From a virus, in the IMG/VR virus record IMGVR_UViG_3300003876_000014, positions 1-55,254 of that record: a stretch of DNA of 55,254 nucleotides; one strand, written 5' to 3'. The position numbers were made by a program, and so were the translations under genes. The notes under the pieces are model-generated. The model searched no databases. It had not been told where the DNA came from and worked only from the letters and a program-made list of their open reading frames with translations. Positions 1 to 8,876 of the stretch are shown one piece after another. Every line of letters starts with the position of its first letter. The stretch's first letter is position 1.

Positions 1-276
1 ATATTTATTATCGCTTGTTTCAATTAATTTCCAAACAGAAGTATTGAACCCACTACCAATGTTGAATGAATTATCAACACTTCCATCTGTGTTTAATCTT
101 ATAATTCTATTTTTTACATTTCCATTATAATTAGTAAATTGACCACCAATTAAATATTTATTATCGCTTGTTTCAATTATACTTGAAAGACTAAAATCAA
201 ACCCACTACCAATGTTGAATGAATTATCAACACTTCCATCTGTGTTTAATCTTATAATTCTATTTTTTGCATTTCC
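1..276 (-). pseudogene. Delta-60 repeat fragment, continuation of the next gene in another frame; runs off the window
   Basis: Read on the minus strand, this stretch is open to the window edge and encodes two more copies of the repeat in the neighbouring gene, with cores such as RLNTDGSVDNSFNIGSGF and IGGQFTNYNG. This is the pattern of delta-60 (DUF5122-type) beta-propeller repeats. Two copies are 153 bases (51 codons) apart and almost identical in DNA. The next copy is only 86 bases further, so 67 bases are missing and the frame breaks near 277-285. It is most likely the C-terminal part of one repeat protein separated by a deletion or an assembly collapse. Confidence 0.6.
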
Positions 277-680
277 ACATCATTAAACCCACTACCAATG
301 TTGAATGAATTATCAACACTTCCATCTGTGTTTAATCTTACAATTCTATTTTTTGCATTTCCATTATAGTAAATGAAAGGACCTATTGAAAGATATTTAT
401 TATCACTTGTTTCAATAATATTATCAACATCAGTTGAAAAACCACTTCCAAAATTTGGTGGTGGTGTTAGTGTTGTGGTTAGATTTTTAGTTCCTGTTTT
501 TACCCCACTAGCAGTATCGTATATTGTTACACTATATTCACCAATATTAGATAAATTAGTAAACGAATAAATACCTTCCATATCATGTACTTGATTATCA
601 ATAACAGCACCATTCAATGCAAGTTCAACACCAAATGGTGGGTATGAACCTATTATTTTATATGTTATTGTTTGTGCCAT
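252..680 (-). CDS. Tail or adhesion protein with delta-60 beta-propeller repeats, truncated by a frameshift
   Basis: The 142-residue open frame begins with an Ig-like beta-rich module (about residues 1-70; YSVTIYDTASG). It continues with one and a half delta-60-type repeats containing IIETSDNKYLSIG and RLNTDGSVDNSFNIGSGF. It then leaves the repeat register and stops 12 residues later (NDVEMQKIEL). The repeat coding continues in another frame to the window edge, so the intact protein is probably much longer. Delta-60 repeats form propellers in secreted and surface proteins. Its place at the end of the tail gene run suggests a virion appendage; the exact role is unknown. Confidence 0.6.
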   Translation of the reverse strand: MAQTITYKIIGSYPPFGVELALNGAVIDNQVHDMEGIYSFTNLSNIGEYSVTIYDTASGVKTGTKNLTTTLTPPPNFGSGFSTDVDNIIETSDNKYLSIGPFIYYNGNAKNRIVRLNTDGSVDNSFNIGSGFNDVEMQKIEL

Positions 681-691
681 AATATTTCATT

Positions 692-1744
692 TTAACATGG
701 TGCTGATTGTTGACCTTGATTTATATAAAAACTAAAACTATCAACTTGATTACCATTATAATGTAATAATAAGGTAATTAATGCTTTAGATTGACTACTA
801 CCATTACCATTAATAAATTTAAATGAATTATTATTAAATAGACATCCATATCCACCATCAAAATTAACAGTATCATTATTAGATGCTAATGAATTTTGTC
901 CAACACCTAAAATTATATATTCACCATCAACAAAAAACCCACCAGTATTATATTCTACACCAATTTGATTATCTAATGTTGTTGCAACTTCTATATAAAA
1001 TTGTGCAGGGAAAGAACCATTTACACCACTATTACCTTTTACATCTACACTAATTTCTACCCCAGAAGGGAATGGGTCGTTAAAACCACCTGTAAGACCA
1101 CCAATACTACCAGATTGATTTGTAAAATCCATATTAAATTCAATTGGATCTTGTGTTATTGTTATACTGCCTTGAGCAGTACAACCCTCAACAATTCCAT
1201 TAGGTGTAATACCTTCAATAAGAATACTATATGTTGTTGGTTGAGACCCTACAAGTGCAGGTTTTGTGTAAGAACCATCACCAGATCCTATTGTTGGTAA
1301 TCCAATAGGGTTACCTAATTGATTATATAATGTATATGTAAAATCTTCACCCTGTGTACCAATTACATCGAACACCAAATAAGGAGGTATATGTGATAAA
1401 TTAAGCATTTGAAACCCTAAACAAGGATCAATTGTTGTGGTGGTGGTAGTAGTTGTGGTTGTTGTGGTTGTTGTGGGTGCTAACGTTGTTGTAGTTGTAG
1501 TGGTTGTGGGTACTAATGTAGTTGTTGTTGTAATACTATTACCAATAAAACTATTACTATAAAATCCCATTCCTGTATCATAAATCTCTAATTCATATAT
1601 TAATTCATCAGGAACAATAAATGAACCACCATCACCAGAATTAGATAATAAATTACTATCAATAACATCCCCATTGTTATCTTTTACTAAAACCATAAAA
1701 GGAGTAAAAGTACCATCAACAATATATTCTACAAGTTTCCCCAT
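692..1744 (-). CDS. Putative tail fibre or appendage protein with Thr-rich linker
   Basis: This is a 350-residue protein. Residues 1-65 resemble the N-terminal module of the next gene downstream (a beta-rich domain ending in ELEIYDTGMGF; compare VTIYDTASG). Residues about 70-104 are an almost pure Thr tract broken by LVP, LAP and IDP. The rest is beta-rich with two possible Ig-like domains; the second holds EFNMDFTNQSGSIGGL. Thr tracts of this kind act as extended, possibly glycosylated linkers between globular domains. It lies 11 bases upstream of the delta-60 gene on the same strand. Function is inferred only from composition and the tail-gene context. Confidence 0.55.
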   Translation of the reverse strand: MGKLVEYIVDGTFTPFMVLVKDNNGDVIDSNLLSNSGDGGSFIVPDELIYELEIYDTGMGFYSNSFIGNSITTTTTLVPTTTTTTTTLAPTTTTTTTTTTTTTTIDPCLGFQMLNLSHIPPYLVFDVIGTQGEDFTYTLYNQLGNPIGLPTIGSGDGSYTKPALVGSQPTTYSILIEGITPNGIVEGCTAQGSITITQDPIEFNMDFTNQSGSIGGLTGGFNDPFPSGVEISVDVKGNSGVNGSFPAQFYIEVATTLDNQIGVEYNTGGFFVDGEYIILGVGQNSLASNNDTVNFDGGYGCLFNNNSFKFINGNGSSQSKALITLLLHYNGNQVDSFSFYINQGQQSAPC

Positions 1745-1755
1745 TTAAATTTAAA

Positions 1756-3087
1756 TTATGGTAATATCATTATTTCAAGATCACTATCAGGACAAGATGA
1801 TGCATTGAACCCTGTATTAATTGGTGGTAGTGTCCAACTTCTATTTGATTTATATGACATTGCCTGAAGTAATTCTTGATCTTCAATTATGAATACTTTT
1901 AAATCATTAAATACTTTACCAACAACATTATCATATTGATCAACTAAATTAGCATATGATGTATTTAATTCAGGTAACTGACCTAGACTAGTAAAATCAC
2001 CACTAAGTGTTATCCCAATCGTACCACTAGTGTTTTTATGCCACATAATTGTTGGTAGATCAATAGTTGGTGTTGTTGTATTTGTTAAAACAAACCCTTC
2101 ACCATAATTATTTGAGGGTGAATTATTACTATAATGTATTAATCCAATATTTTTAACTTTTGGGCTTATTTTTTCTAGATATTGTATTAATCCACCAAAA
2201 GCAACGCTTGGATTCGCACTAATATTTCTCATTGGTGGTATAATATTACCACCAGTACCAATAACATCTTCAGTATATACAATTGACATATTCCAAACTG
2301 GTACATCAATTGTTGGTATATCATAATTTTCAATGAATGCAAGCATTGATTCAGATACAAAATCAGTTACAAAGGGCGATCCATAATAGTTTTGAATTGA
2401 GTCACCTGAAAAATGTCTACCATTATTATTTGGATATATTAATGCACCACTATCAAAACCAACGATTCCATTAAAATCAGGAATATTACGATCAACCGTA
2501 ACTTGTAAATTATTATTGGTTAATGAACCTGTGATTGCTATTATTTTATACCATAAATATGGTATTGCTTTATCAACATCAAACCCAACAGTATGACCAA
2601 CAACCTGATTTGCCCATCTAACAACCACATAATCACCAATTTCTGGTTCTGTTAAATTTGATGATGTTGCTGCCAATTTTAAAATATTCCCACCATCAAC
2701 ATTAGCACCAACAATTTTACAATTAGGTTGTTTTACATGAACAACATCATTAAAAATAGTTTTTGTTCCACCAGTAACATTAAACATACCCTTTTGCTGT
2801 ATTGTATTTGTAATAATAGAAGTATTAGATACTACCGTTGGTAGATTAACTAAAGAATCTCCACTCACTACTTGAGTTATAAAACTAACAATTTCAGGAT
2901 TTTTATCAACAGGTTTAAATATTGCAACATTAAAAGGGTCTAATGATACTTCATTATTATATTCATAATCTATTTCACTATCACCAATAGCAAATTTTTT
3001 AAATCTAAGTTCACCTCTAGATAATAGTTCTCTACCTTTATCTGTTAATTTTATTTGTAATACTGTTTGATCTACTGAAAATGCCAT
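1756..3087 (-). CDS. Putative tail-associated structural protein
   Basis: The 443-residue protein opens with MAFSVDQTVLQIKLTDKGRE and continues with LRFKKFAIGDSEIDYEY. This start resembles the N-terminal module of several tail-fibre or collar-type proteins, in which a short helix containing T-x-x-G is followed by a phrase ending in AIGD. The remainder is beta-rich with no recognised catalytic motif. A GTATTTATA element lies 15 bases upstream of the start. The gene follows a glycosyltransferase and precedes the Thr-rich fibre protein in one direction of transcription. Placement in the tail module is inferred from the N-terminus and the neighbours. Confidence 0.5.
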   Translation of the reverse strand: MAFSVDQTVLQIKLTDKGRELLSRGELRFKKFAIGDSEIDYEYNNEVSLDPFNVAIFKPVDKNPEIVSFITQVVSGDSLVNLPTVVSNTSIITNTIQQKGMFNVTGGTKTIFNDVVHVKQPNCKIVGANVDGGNILKLAATSSNLTEPEIGDYVVVRWANQVVGHTVGFDVDKAIPYLWYKIIAITGSLTNNNLQVTVDRNIPDFNGIVGFDSGALIYPNNNGRHFSGDSIQNYYGSPFVTDFVSESMLAFIENYDIPTIDVPVWNMSIVYTEDVIGTGGNIIPPMRNISANPSVAFGGLIQYLEKISPKVKNIGLIHYSNNSPSNNYGEGFVLTNTTTPTIDLPTIMWHKNTSGTIGITLSGDFTSLGQLPELNTSYANLVDQYDNVVGKVFNDLKVFIIEDQELLQAMSYKSNRSWTLPPINTGFNASSCPDSDLEIMILP

Positions 3088-3102
3088 TTAAATAATCTTT
3101 AA

Positions 3103-3111
3103 TATAAATAC
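3103..3111 (-). promoter_or_regulatory. GTATTTATA element upstream of the tail-associated protein
   Basis: The minus strand reads GTATTTATA here, 15 bases before the ATG at 3087. The element recurs before many genes of this window and is taken as a candidate phage promoter. It lies inside the 25-base gap after the glycosyltransferase stop. Confidence 0.5.
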
Positions 3112-3112
3112 A

Positions 3113-4150
3113 TTATAATTTTTTTATTAATTCATTGAAATTCCTTTTAGTATTTTGAATTTCTTCAACATATTTTATTGAACCACGTTCCTTATTAACA
3201 TATGAAAAATCTTCATTAAATGGATGATTTTTAACATATTGTGTTTTATTAAATAAATATTTTTGATCAAACACACCTGCATTATGAAATATGTTTGTTT
3301 TATAATATTCACTTAAATTCCCCGTTGCCCATGAAAAATCCATATCATTATGTATTACTGTTATATGTCCTAATTTCCATGCATTCCATATTACTGCCCA
3401 CATATCCGCTGTCCATGATTGTATTGGGTGTTTTGGATTAAATTTATGTATAGTACTTGTCATTAATTCATATAGGTTCTCAGAATCACTTTCAACATTT
3501 TCCCAAAATTCAGCATCAGCATTTTTCATTATATATTGTGCACCACCAGCATTACCATCCATATTTACAACTAATTCTGGATCAATATTCACAGTTTTAC
3601 ACATTAAATTAAATAATTCAGTACTTTTACTTTTAATATATGTTGAATTTAAATATGATTTCGTATTACTAACAAACCAATCAGGAGTTAAATAGATATA
3701 ATCATCATATGTTGGTTTTTCTCTAAATAGTACATCTGGGTCTAAATAATAAAACATTCTAGACTCGTCTGGAAATTTAATAAAATGTTTTTTTAATATA
3801 TGTGGTCTAATAGATGAGGAATACCTAGATTTTTCTCTTTCGTCTTTATATGTGAAAATTTTAACACCAGTTTCTTTTTGAATGTAATTTAACTTTGGAC
3901 TTCTTCTATTTTTTATAGAAATCACATAACTTAAATCATCTAAAATTCCTAGTCTTTTAAAATTATTAATTTGAACCAACATTTGCCATCTAAAATATGG
4001 GGTATCTGAAGTTGCCACAACATATTTCATATTACATATTTTATTTGTTGAATAATTATATTGTGTTAGTGTTGATTTAACATCAACACTATATTCTTCA
4101 ATATATTCAGGTGGTATTGTTGTTAGTTTTTTAGTTAAAAAAAATGACAT
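3113..4150 (-). CDS. Putative glycosyltransferase with DxD-type motif
   Basis: The 345-residue protein has a nucleotide-sugar transferase layout. Residues 41-50 (MKYVVATSDT) are a first beta strand, and residues 133-140 read MFYYLDPDV with an acidic DPD where GT-A enzymes bind the metal and the sugar nucleotide. A C-terminal half follows with conserved-looking Trp and His (SWTADMWAVIWNAWKLG, HNDMDFSWATG). The pattern resembles Golgi hydroxyproline arabinosyltransferase-like and GT8-like proteins. It probably decorates phage virion proteins or a host glycan; the acceptor is unknown. It sits between the gp7/gpI-like baseplate gene and a tail protein, and is one of several glycan-modifying genes in the tail regions. 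Confidence 0.6.
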   Translation of the reverse strand: MSFFLTKKLTTIPPEYIEEYSVDVKSTLTQYNYSTNKICNMKYVVATSDTPYFRWQMLVQINNFKRLGILDDLSYVISIKNRRSPKLNYIQKETGVKIFTYKDEREKSRYSSSIRPHILKKHFIKFPDESRMFYYLDPDVLFREKPTYDDYIYLTPDWFVSNTKSYLNSTYIKSKSTELFNLMCKTVNIDPELVVNMDGNAGGAQYIMKNADAEFWENVESDSENLYELMTSTIHKFNPKHPIQSWTADMWAVIWNAWKLGHITVIHNDMDFSWATGNLSEYYKTNIFHNAGVFDQKYLFNKTQYVKNHPFNEDFSYVNKERGSIKYVEEIQNTKRNFNELIKKL

Positions 4151-4172
4151 AATTTATATGAAAGTAATGTTA

Positions 4173-7100
4173 TTATTTTTCTATTAACACACCACCATCA
4201 AATGTTTTATATAACCATTGTTTTTGTGATGAAAGATTATATGTTGTTGCCCACCAAGTATTTTCATCAAGAATATATGGTCTACCTGCTTGATTTATTT
4301 CAGGGTCAATACCTATTGGTAATTCATGTATTGTCCAAGTATCACCACCATCATTTGTTATTGCAACAGATGCAGGGTCGTTAGTATATGAGGATATTAT
4401 ACCAAGATCTGCGTTTGCAAAATATATTGATCTTGTAAAAAATGGTACAGTTACATCAAACCAAGTAGCACCACCATCTGTTGATTTTTTTAAATCAACT
4501 TGTGTTGAATATATTGTATTACTATCTCCAATAGATATTGCTGGTGATGTTACTTGAGTTGTTGGTGCATATAATGATGTTCTATCAACCCATGTAGCAC
4601 CACCATCATTTGATATAAACATCCCTAATGGTTGATTAAACTGTGCAACAACTAAATCACCTAATGCATCAACAGCAATTACACCACCAAACCCAGTAAA
4701 AGGTATATCTGTTGTTGTTCTATTAAATGTAGCACCACCATCTGTTGATTTATATAAAAACCAAACATGAGAACTACTAATATTACCAACATATATGTTA
4801 TTAACATCTTTAGTCGACATAACACCAAAACTTTCATTAAATGATAATGCAGTACCAAATGTTGGTTCTGTCCATGTTGCACCAGCATCTGTTGATCTTC
4901 TTACATGTGAATCAACACCATTTATTAATCCATCTGAAGTTCTTACAGCAACAATTGTATTTGTATTTACAGCAATCACACCATAACTACCAATATTTGG
5001 GTCATCTAATGTCCATGTTTCACCACCATCATTACTAAAAGTATTTGAAGTATCACCATTAATAAAACCAAATGTTGTTGTAGGTGCTGCCGTAGTTGTT
5101 GTGGTTGTGGTTGTTGTAGGTGCTATCGTAGTAGTTGTTGGTGCTGTGGTAGTCGTAGTTGTAGTTGTTGTAATTTGAACACATGCAGGTGTGTCAAATG
5201 TTGATAATAACAATAAATTATCTCTTTCTAATTGTGTTGACACACCAATGTAAATTAAAAAATCACTAACTCTTGTTGCATATGCAGAATCCGATAACCC
5301 ACCTAAAGAAGTAAGTGATATTGCAGAATATGAAGAAAACGTATCATTAATATAATATATATTAGTTGTTACTATTGTTGAATTTCCACTTGGTTGTAAT
5401 TCATTACACTTTAATTCGTGTCTTCTTGCATTAGTTGATGTTATTGTTGATACACAAATTAAATTAATTGACCATTCATATGTTGTTTGTGGTTGTACAA
5501 CAATAAATGTACTTCCATCATCCCCTAAATATTCTAAGTTTGAATCAAAATTTACACCTCTAGGATATCTAAATTTTTGTCTAGTAAATGCAGTATTTCT
5601 AATCAATATACCACCCTTACCTAAAATTATTGTTGCTGGTAATAATTCATTTACAAATCTATTAAAGAATGCATTATATTGATTTATAAATGAATATAAA
5701 TTACCGAAATTATAACCATTACTTTGTAATGGGTTACCATTGGGAAGAAAACTTCTTTTTAAATATTCATCATAAATATGTTGTACTGTTGGATAATATC
5801 CACCAGTATTATCAGTAATCGTTTTTCTTCTAGGTACATTAATTAATCTTCTAGTAATTAATTCAAGATATTCTAAGAAACTCATATCACCAATGTCAGG
5901 GAATGTTGAGTCTACAGGTAATAATGGTGGTACATAACTACCATCATCAATAATATAGTATGCACCAATAATAAAACCTAAATTTATTGATGATGGTAAG
6001 TATACTTGTTTTTTATTTAGTGGATTTAATGTAAAATCTGTTCCATTTTGCAACGTAATACCATTAACAGTTATTTTAATTGAGTCAAGATTAAATGCCG
6101 TAAAATCTAAAACATAGATATATTTATTAATACCTGCATTATAATAGAATTTAGATGAACTAAATGAATCCACTCTAAACGCTTCTGATCTTTTTTCAGC
6201 ATTAGAAGGTAAACTACCATCTTTAATATACCATGTTCTAATAACTGGATTTGTTAATAAATATGCTTTTAAGTCGTTATTTTGTATAATTAATTTAGTG
6301 CGATCTAGAGTATCAATCATAAAATCACCACTAAATAATGTTGTACCTTTAGTCATTGTTATACCGTTAATAACTAATTGAACATCACCTTTAGGTTCTT
6401 CAGGAAGTTGAAGAACAGCACCAGCAGATAATACCGTAGGTGCTTGAACCAAATATTCTACTTGTGTATATCCAGTATTCCCAAGTCTATTATATAAATA
6501 TGTTACAGTTATCACATCTTGACCTGTTGTTGCACTAACGGCAGTTGCAGGATTAATAGTAACAGTACCAAGGTTATTATCAAAATTATAATCTGTTGTT
6601 GGTGTTAATGTTACCCCATTATAATTCATTTGAATGGCACTCCCACTCATAGGTATTTCAGGTAAATTAAATGTTGTAGGATCATCTACTTCCAATTCCA
6701 TATTAATATAGATATATGGACTTGTTGTACCTGTTGAAGTAATTGGTGAATCAATAAATTTATTATAACAAAATACGTCATATTCAATTCCACGTGCAGT
6801 ATCTAATGTTACATCAACTTCCTTAGTATTTATAATTAATTTACTATCTTCCTGATAATAATTAGGTGTTGATGGATGAATCCTTTCAATAAATCCACCT
6901 TCTACCCATGATTTTTTATTATCAATAGTTCTATTTACATCAAATCCCATGTTTCTAAAATTATCGATATATGCTTGTCCATTATCACTATTACCAGATA
7001 TTTGAAAATAGAAATCATCAGTTTCTACTGGTGCAATAGGATATCCATCCCCATCAAATGGAAATGATGCTGAAGGTATGTCTTCCAATGACAATTCTAC

Positions 7101-8552
7101 ATCATTAGGATTTATTTTACCATCAACAGTATAAACATATTCAGTAATATTAATAAATGGTTCAGGAATACCAATTAATTGAAACATCGATTTTATTGCA
7201 TGTCTAGTACCTTTAGACTTCCAATAATAATTAGTATTAATTAAAATTCTTCTCCAAAGTTCAATATCGATTTCAGCAGGAAGTAAATCGTTTTCACCAA
7301 ATTCTTTTTCAGATGAAAAGAATGCTTCGGTTACATCTTGTTCTGTTACTAAATCAAAAACATCCCAACCCATTGTTTTAGCTAAGTTTCTAACTAAAAT
7401 ATCTGGAATATTATTCTTTTTATCATATGTTGTTTTATTGATATTAACAATAGCATCAATAAATAATCTTAATTCATCAAATTCACGACCATATATTCTT
7501 AATAACTTAGTCATTTTACCTTCATCAGTAAGATCATAAAGTTTTAAAGAAGCTGGTGTTAAAAATCTTGCAATTAAATCGGTTTTTACTTTATCATATG
7601 AAGTACCAATACTTAATATTGTTGTTAAAAAGGTTTCAAATAGTGAACCTTGAATATTTGGATTATAATTATCTGTTGTATTCCATAATATATTTACATC
7701 ACCATAAAAAACACCACCAGTATCTAAAATAGTTACTTTTTTTAATTTTATTTGAAACCCACTATAATCTGCTAATCTATTAGATATGAAATATGTTTCC
7801 AATTGATTTGAGTTCTTTAAAAATTTATTATATTCTAAAACATTTGGTTTCATATGAAAATTAACTGAACCAGTTGTTGCACCTGATAATGTTGGAAATG
7901 GATTACCTTGTACTGTTAATTCAATCCAAGGTGTATTTACTGTGTCACCAGTAAAACCAAGAACATTATGTGTATTATTTTCAGGATCAGTACTTTGCCA
8001 AATAACAAAATTTTCATAACTTAAATTAAGATTTCTTAATTTATTATCTATTGGATTTGATAAGTTCCCATTATCAAATATTATTGTAAATGTGTTTGAA
8101 ACTACGGATGATAACATTCTAAAATTTGACGTATCAGTAAATGGATCATATGTAAAATTATAGAACGTATCAGTACCATTACCTTGTGAATCAAGATATA
8201 TACTTGCAGGATAATTTTTTATAATTTCATCTATGGTTACTCTAAAAAGTTCAGCAGCAGAACCGAATCTAACATATGATTTAATATCCGATTTATCGAA
8301 ATTTAATGTTACTGTATTTGTAAAATCAAATATATCTTGTGATTGATTATTATCAATACCTAATGTTTCTAATGTAATTGGATTTGAAAACGAACTTAAA
8401 GTATTTGAATAATCTCTAGTCTTTTTGCCTGTAAAATTTGACTTAACAACAAAATCACCCAATGAGAACACCGTTTCCGATGCTACATTAGTAAAATTTC
8501 CACCAATTAGGTCTTGATTCTGACCTTTATTTATAACCTTTTTTCTAGCCAC
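4173..8552 (-). CDS. Large baseplate/tail protein (gp7 or gpI-like) with Thr linker and C-terminal Asp-box propeller
   Basis: This is a 1459-residue protein starting with GTG. The middle (about residues 330-480) contains phrases typical of P2 gpI/T4 wedge-type tail proteins: a helical stretch with IRNLAKTMGWDVFDL-like sequence, then ELWRRILINTNYYWKSKGT and a following IGIPEP. Residues about 1127-1158 are a Thr/Ala/Pro tract. After it come repeated Asp boxes (RRSTDAGATW, KSTDGGATF, ISNDGGATW, KKSTDGGATW, ITNDGGDTW), giving a BNR/sialidase-fold propeller of about 300 residues. Such propellers occur in adhesins and glycan-active tail proteins. A terminator and a GTATTTATA element sit directly upstream. 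The gene order gp25-like, gp6-like, then this one matches the baseplate-wedge order of T4-like phages. Confidence 0.65.
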   Translation of the reverse strand: MARKKVINKGQNQDLIGGNFTNVASETVFSLGDFVVKSNFTGKKTRDYSNTLSSFSNPITLETLGIDNNQSQDIFDFTNTVTLNFDKSDIKSYVRFGSAAELFRVTIDEIIKNYPASIYLDSQGNGTDTFYNFTYDPFTDTSNFRMLSSVVSNTFTIIFDNGNLSNPIDNKLRNLNLSYENFVIWQSTDPENNTHNVLGFTGDTVNTPWIELTVQGNPFPTLSGATTGSVNFHMKPNVLEYNKFLKNSNQLETYFISNRLADYSGFQIKLKKVTILDTGGVFYGDVNILWNTTDNYNPNIQGSLFETFLTTILSIGTSYDKVKTDLIARFLTPASLKLYDLTDEGKMTKLLRIYGREFDELRLFIDAIVNINKTTYDKKNNIPDILVRNLAKTMGWDVFDLVTEQDVTEAFFSSEKEFGENDLLPAEIDIELWRRILINTNYYWKSKGTRHAIKSMFQLIGIPEPFINITEYVYTVDGKINPNDVELSLEDIPSASFPFDGDGYPIAPVETDDFYFQISGNSDNGQAYIDNFRNMGFDVNRTIDNKKSWVEGGFIERIHPSTPNYYQEDSKLIINTKEVDVTLDTARGIEYDVFCYNKFIDSPITSTGTTSPYIYINMELEVDDPTTFNLPEIPMSGSAIQMNYNGVTLTPTTDYNFDNNLGTVTINPATAVSATTGQDVITVTYLYNRLGNTGYTQVEYLVQAPTVLSAGAVLQLPEEPKGDVQLVINGITMTKGTTLFSGDFMIDTLDRTKLIIQNNDLKAYLLTNPVIRTWYIKDGSLPSNAEKRSEAFRVDSFSSSKFYYNAGINKYIYVLDFTAFNLDSIKITVNGITLQNGTDFTLNPLNKKQVYLPSSINLGFIIGAYYIIDDGSYVPPLLPVDSTFPDIGDMSFLEYLELITRRLINVPRRKTITDNTGGYYPTVQHIYDEYLKRSFLPNGNPLQSNGYNFGNLYSFINQYNAFFNRFVNELLPATIILGKGGILIRNTAFTRQKFRYPRGVNFDSNLEYLGDDGSTFIVVQPQTTYEWSINLICVSTITSTNARRHELKCNELQPSGNSTIVTTNIYYINDTFSSYSAISLTSLGGLSDSAYATRVSDFLIYIGVSTQLERDNLLLLSTFDTPACVQITTTTTTTTTAPTTTTIAPTTTTTTTTTAAPTTTFGFINGDTSNTFSNDGGETWTLDDPNIGSYGVIAVNTNTIVAVRTSDGLINGVDSHVRRSTDAGATWTEPTFGTALSFNESFGVMSTKDVNNIYVGNISSSHVWFLYKSTDGGATFNRTTTDIPFTGFGGVIAVDALGDLVVAQFNQPLGMFISNDGGATWVDRTSLYAPTTQVTSPAISIGDSNTIYSTQVDLKKSTDGGATWFDVTVPFFTRSIYFANADLGIISSYTNDPASVAITNDGGDTWTIHELPIGIDPEINQAGRPYILDENTWWATTYNLSSQKQWLYKTFDGGVLIEK

Positions 8553-8567
8553 TGATAATTTCTTTCA

Positions 8568-8576
8568 TATAAATAC
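8568..8576 (-). promoter_or_regulatory. GTATTTATA element upstream of the gp7/gpI-like gene
   Basis: The element lies 15 bases before the GTG start at 8552 and directly follows the T-run of the terminator at 8581-8612. Terminator then element suggests the end of one transcription unit and the start of the next. Confidence 0.6.
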
Positions 8577-8580
8577 AATT

Positions 8581-8612
8581 AAAGAAAAAACCCCAACATT
8601 TTTGTTAGGAAT
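8581..8612 (-). terminator. Intrinsic terminator
   Basis: On the minus strand, CCTAACA pairs with TGTTGGG (one G-T pair) around an A-rich loop, followed by TTTTTTCTTT. It would end the unit that includes the structural gene at 8877-9779. Confidence 0.75.
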
Positions 8613-8649
8613 TTTTTTAATTATAAATACTATAAAATTTTATAAAAAT

Positions 8650-8870
8650 TTATATTATAAGTAATTCTTTCTTTAAAACATTATTAATATCTTCATTATA
8701 TTTAATATGTAATAACTTAATATTATTATTTTTAGCAAATTCACCATGTGCAGGACATATAATTTTAACTTTAGTTTTTGATGTATTATATTCAACAAAT
8801 GAATAATAGTATTTATTTCCATGAATTTTTATTGATCTTTCAACATGTAAATATATACTAAGAAAATTTA
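8650..8870 (-). pseudogene. Remnant of a zinc-repeat EDxHD-type homing endonuclease with an internal deletion
   Basis: An open minus-strand frame without a good start codon reads IKIHGNKYYYSFVEY and then KVKIICPAHGEF. That is a repeat unit of the endonuclease at 18817-19761 (KIHGNRYDYSLVRY ... IICPEHGLF). It then passes directly to NNNIKLLHIKYNEDINNVL, which resembles that endonuclease's C-terminus (KNNIHLIRIPYYEYNSIEKIL), and stops with TAA. The catalytic core between the two parts is missing. This is the scar of an older endonuclease insertion between two structural genes, and it accounts for most of the 324-base gap between the neighbouring structural genes. Confidence 0.65.
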
Positions 8871-8876
8871 TAAAAC

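Noticed and set aside
1001-1300. Plus-strand open frame rich in Thr and Cys opposite the fibre gene
   Set aside because: It is a complement shadow of the minus-strand fibre gene; composition follows the opposite strand codons.
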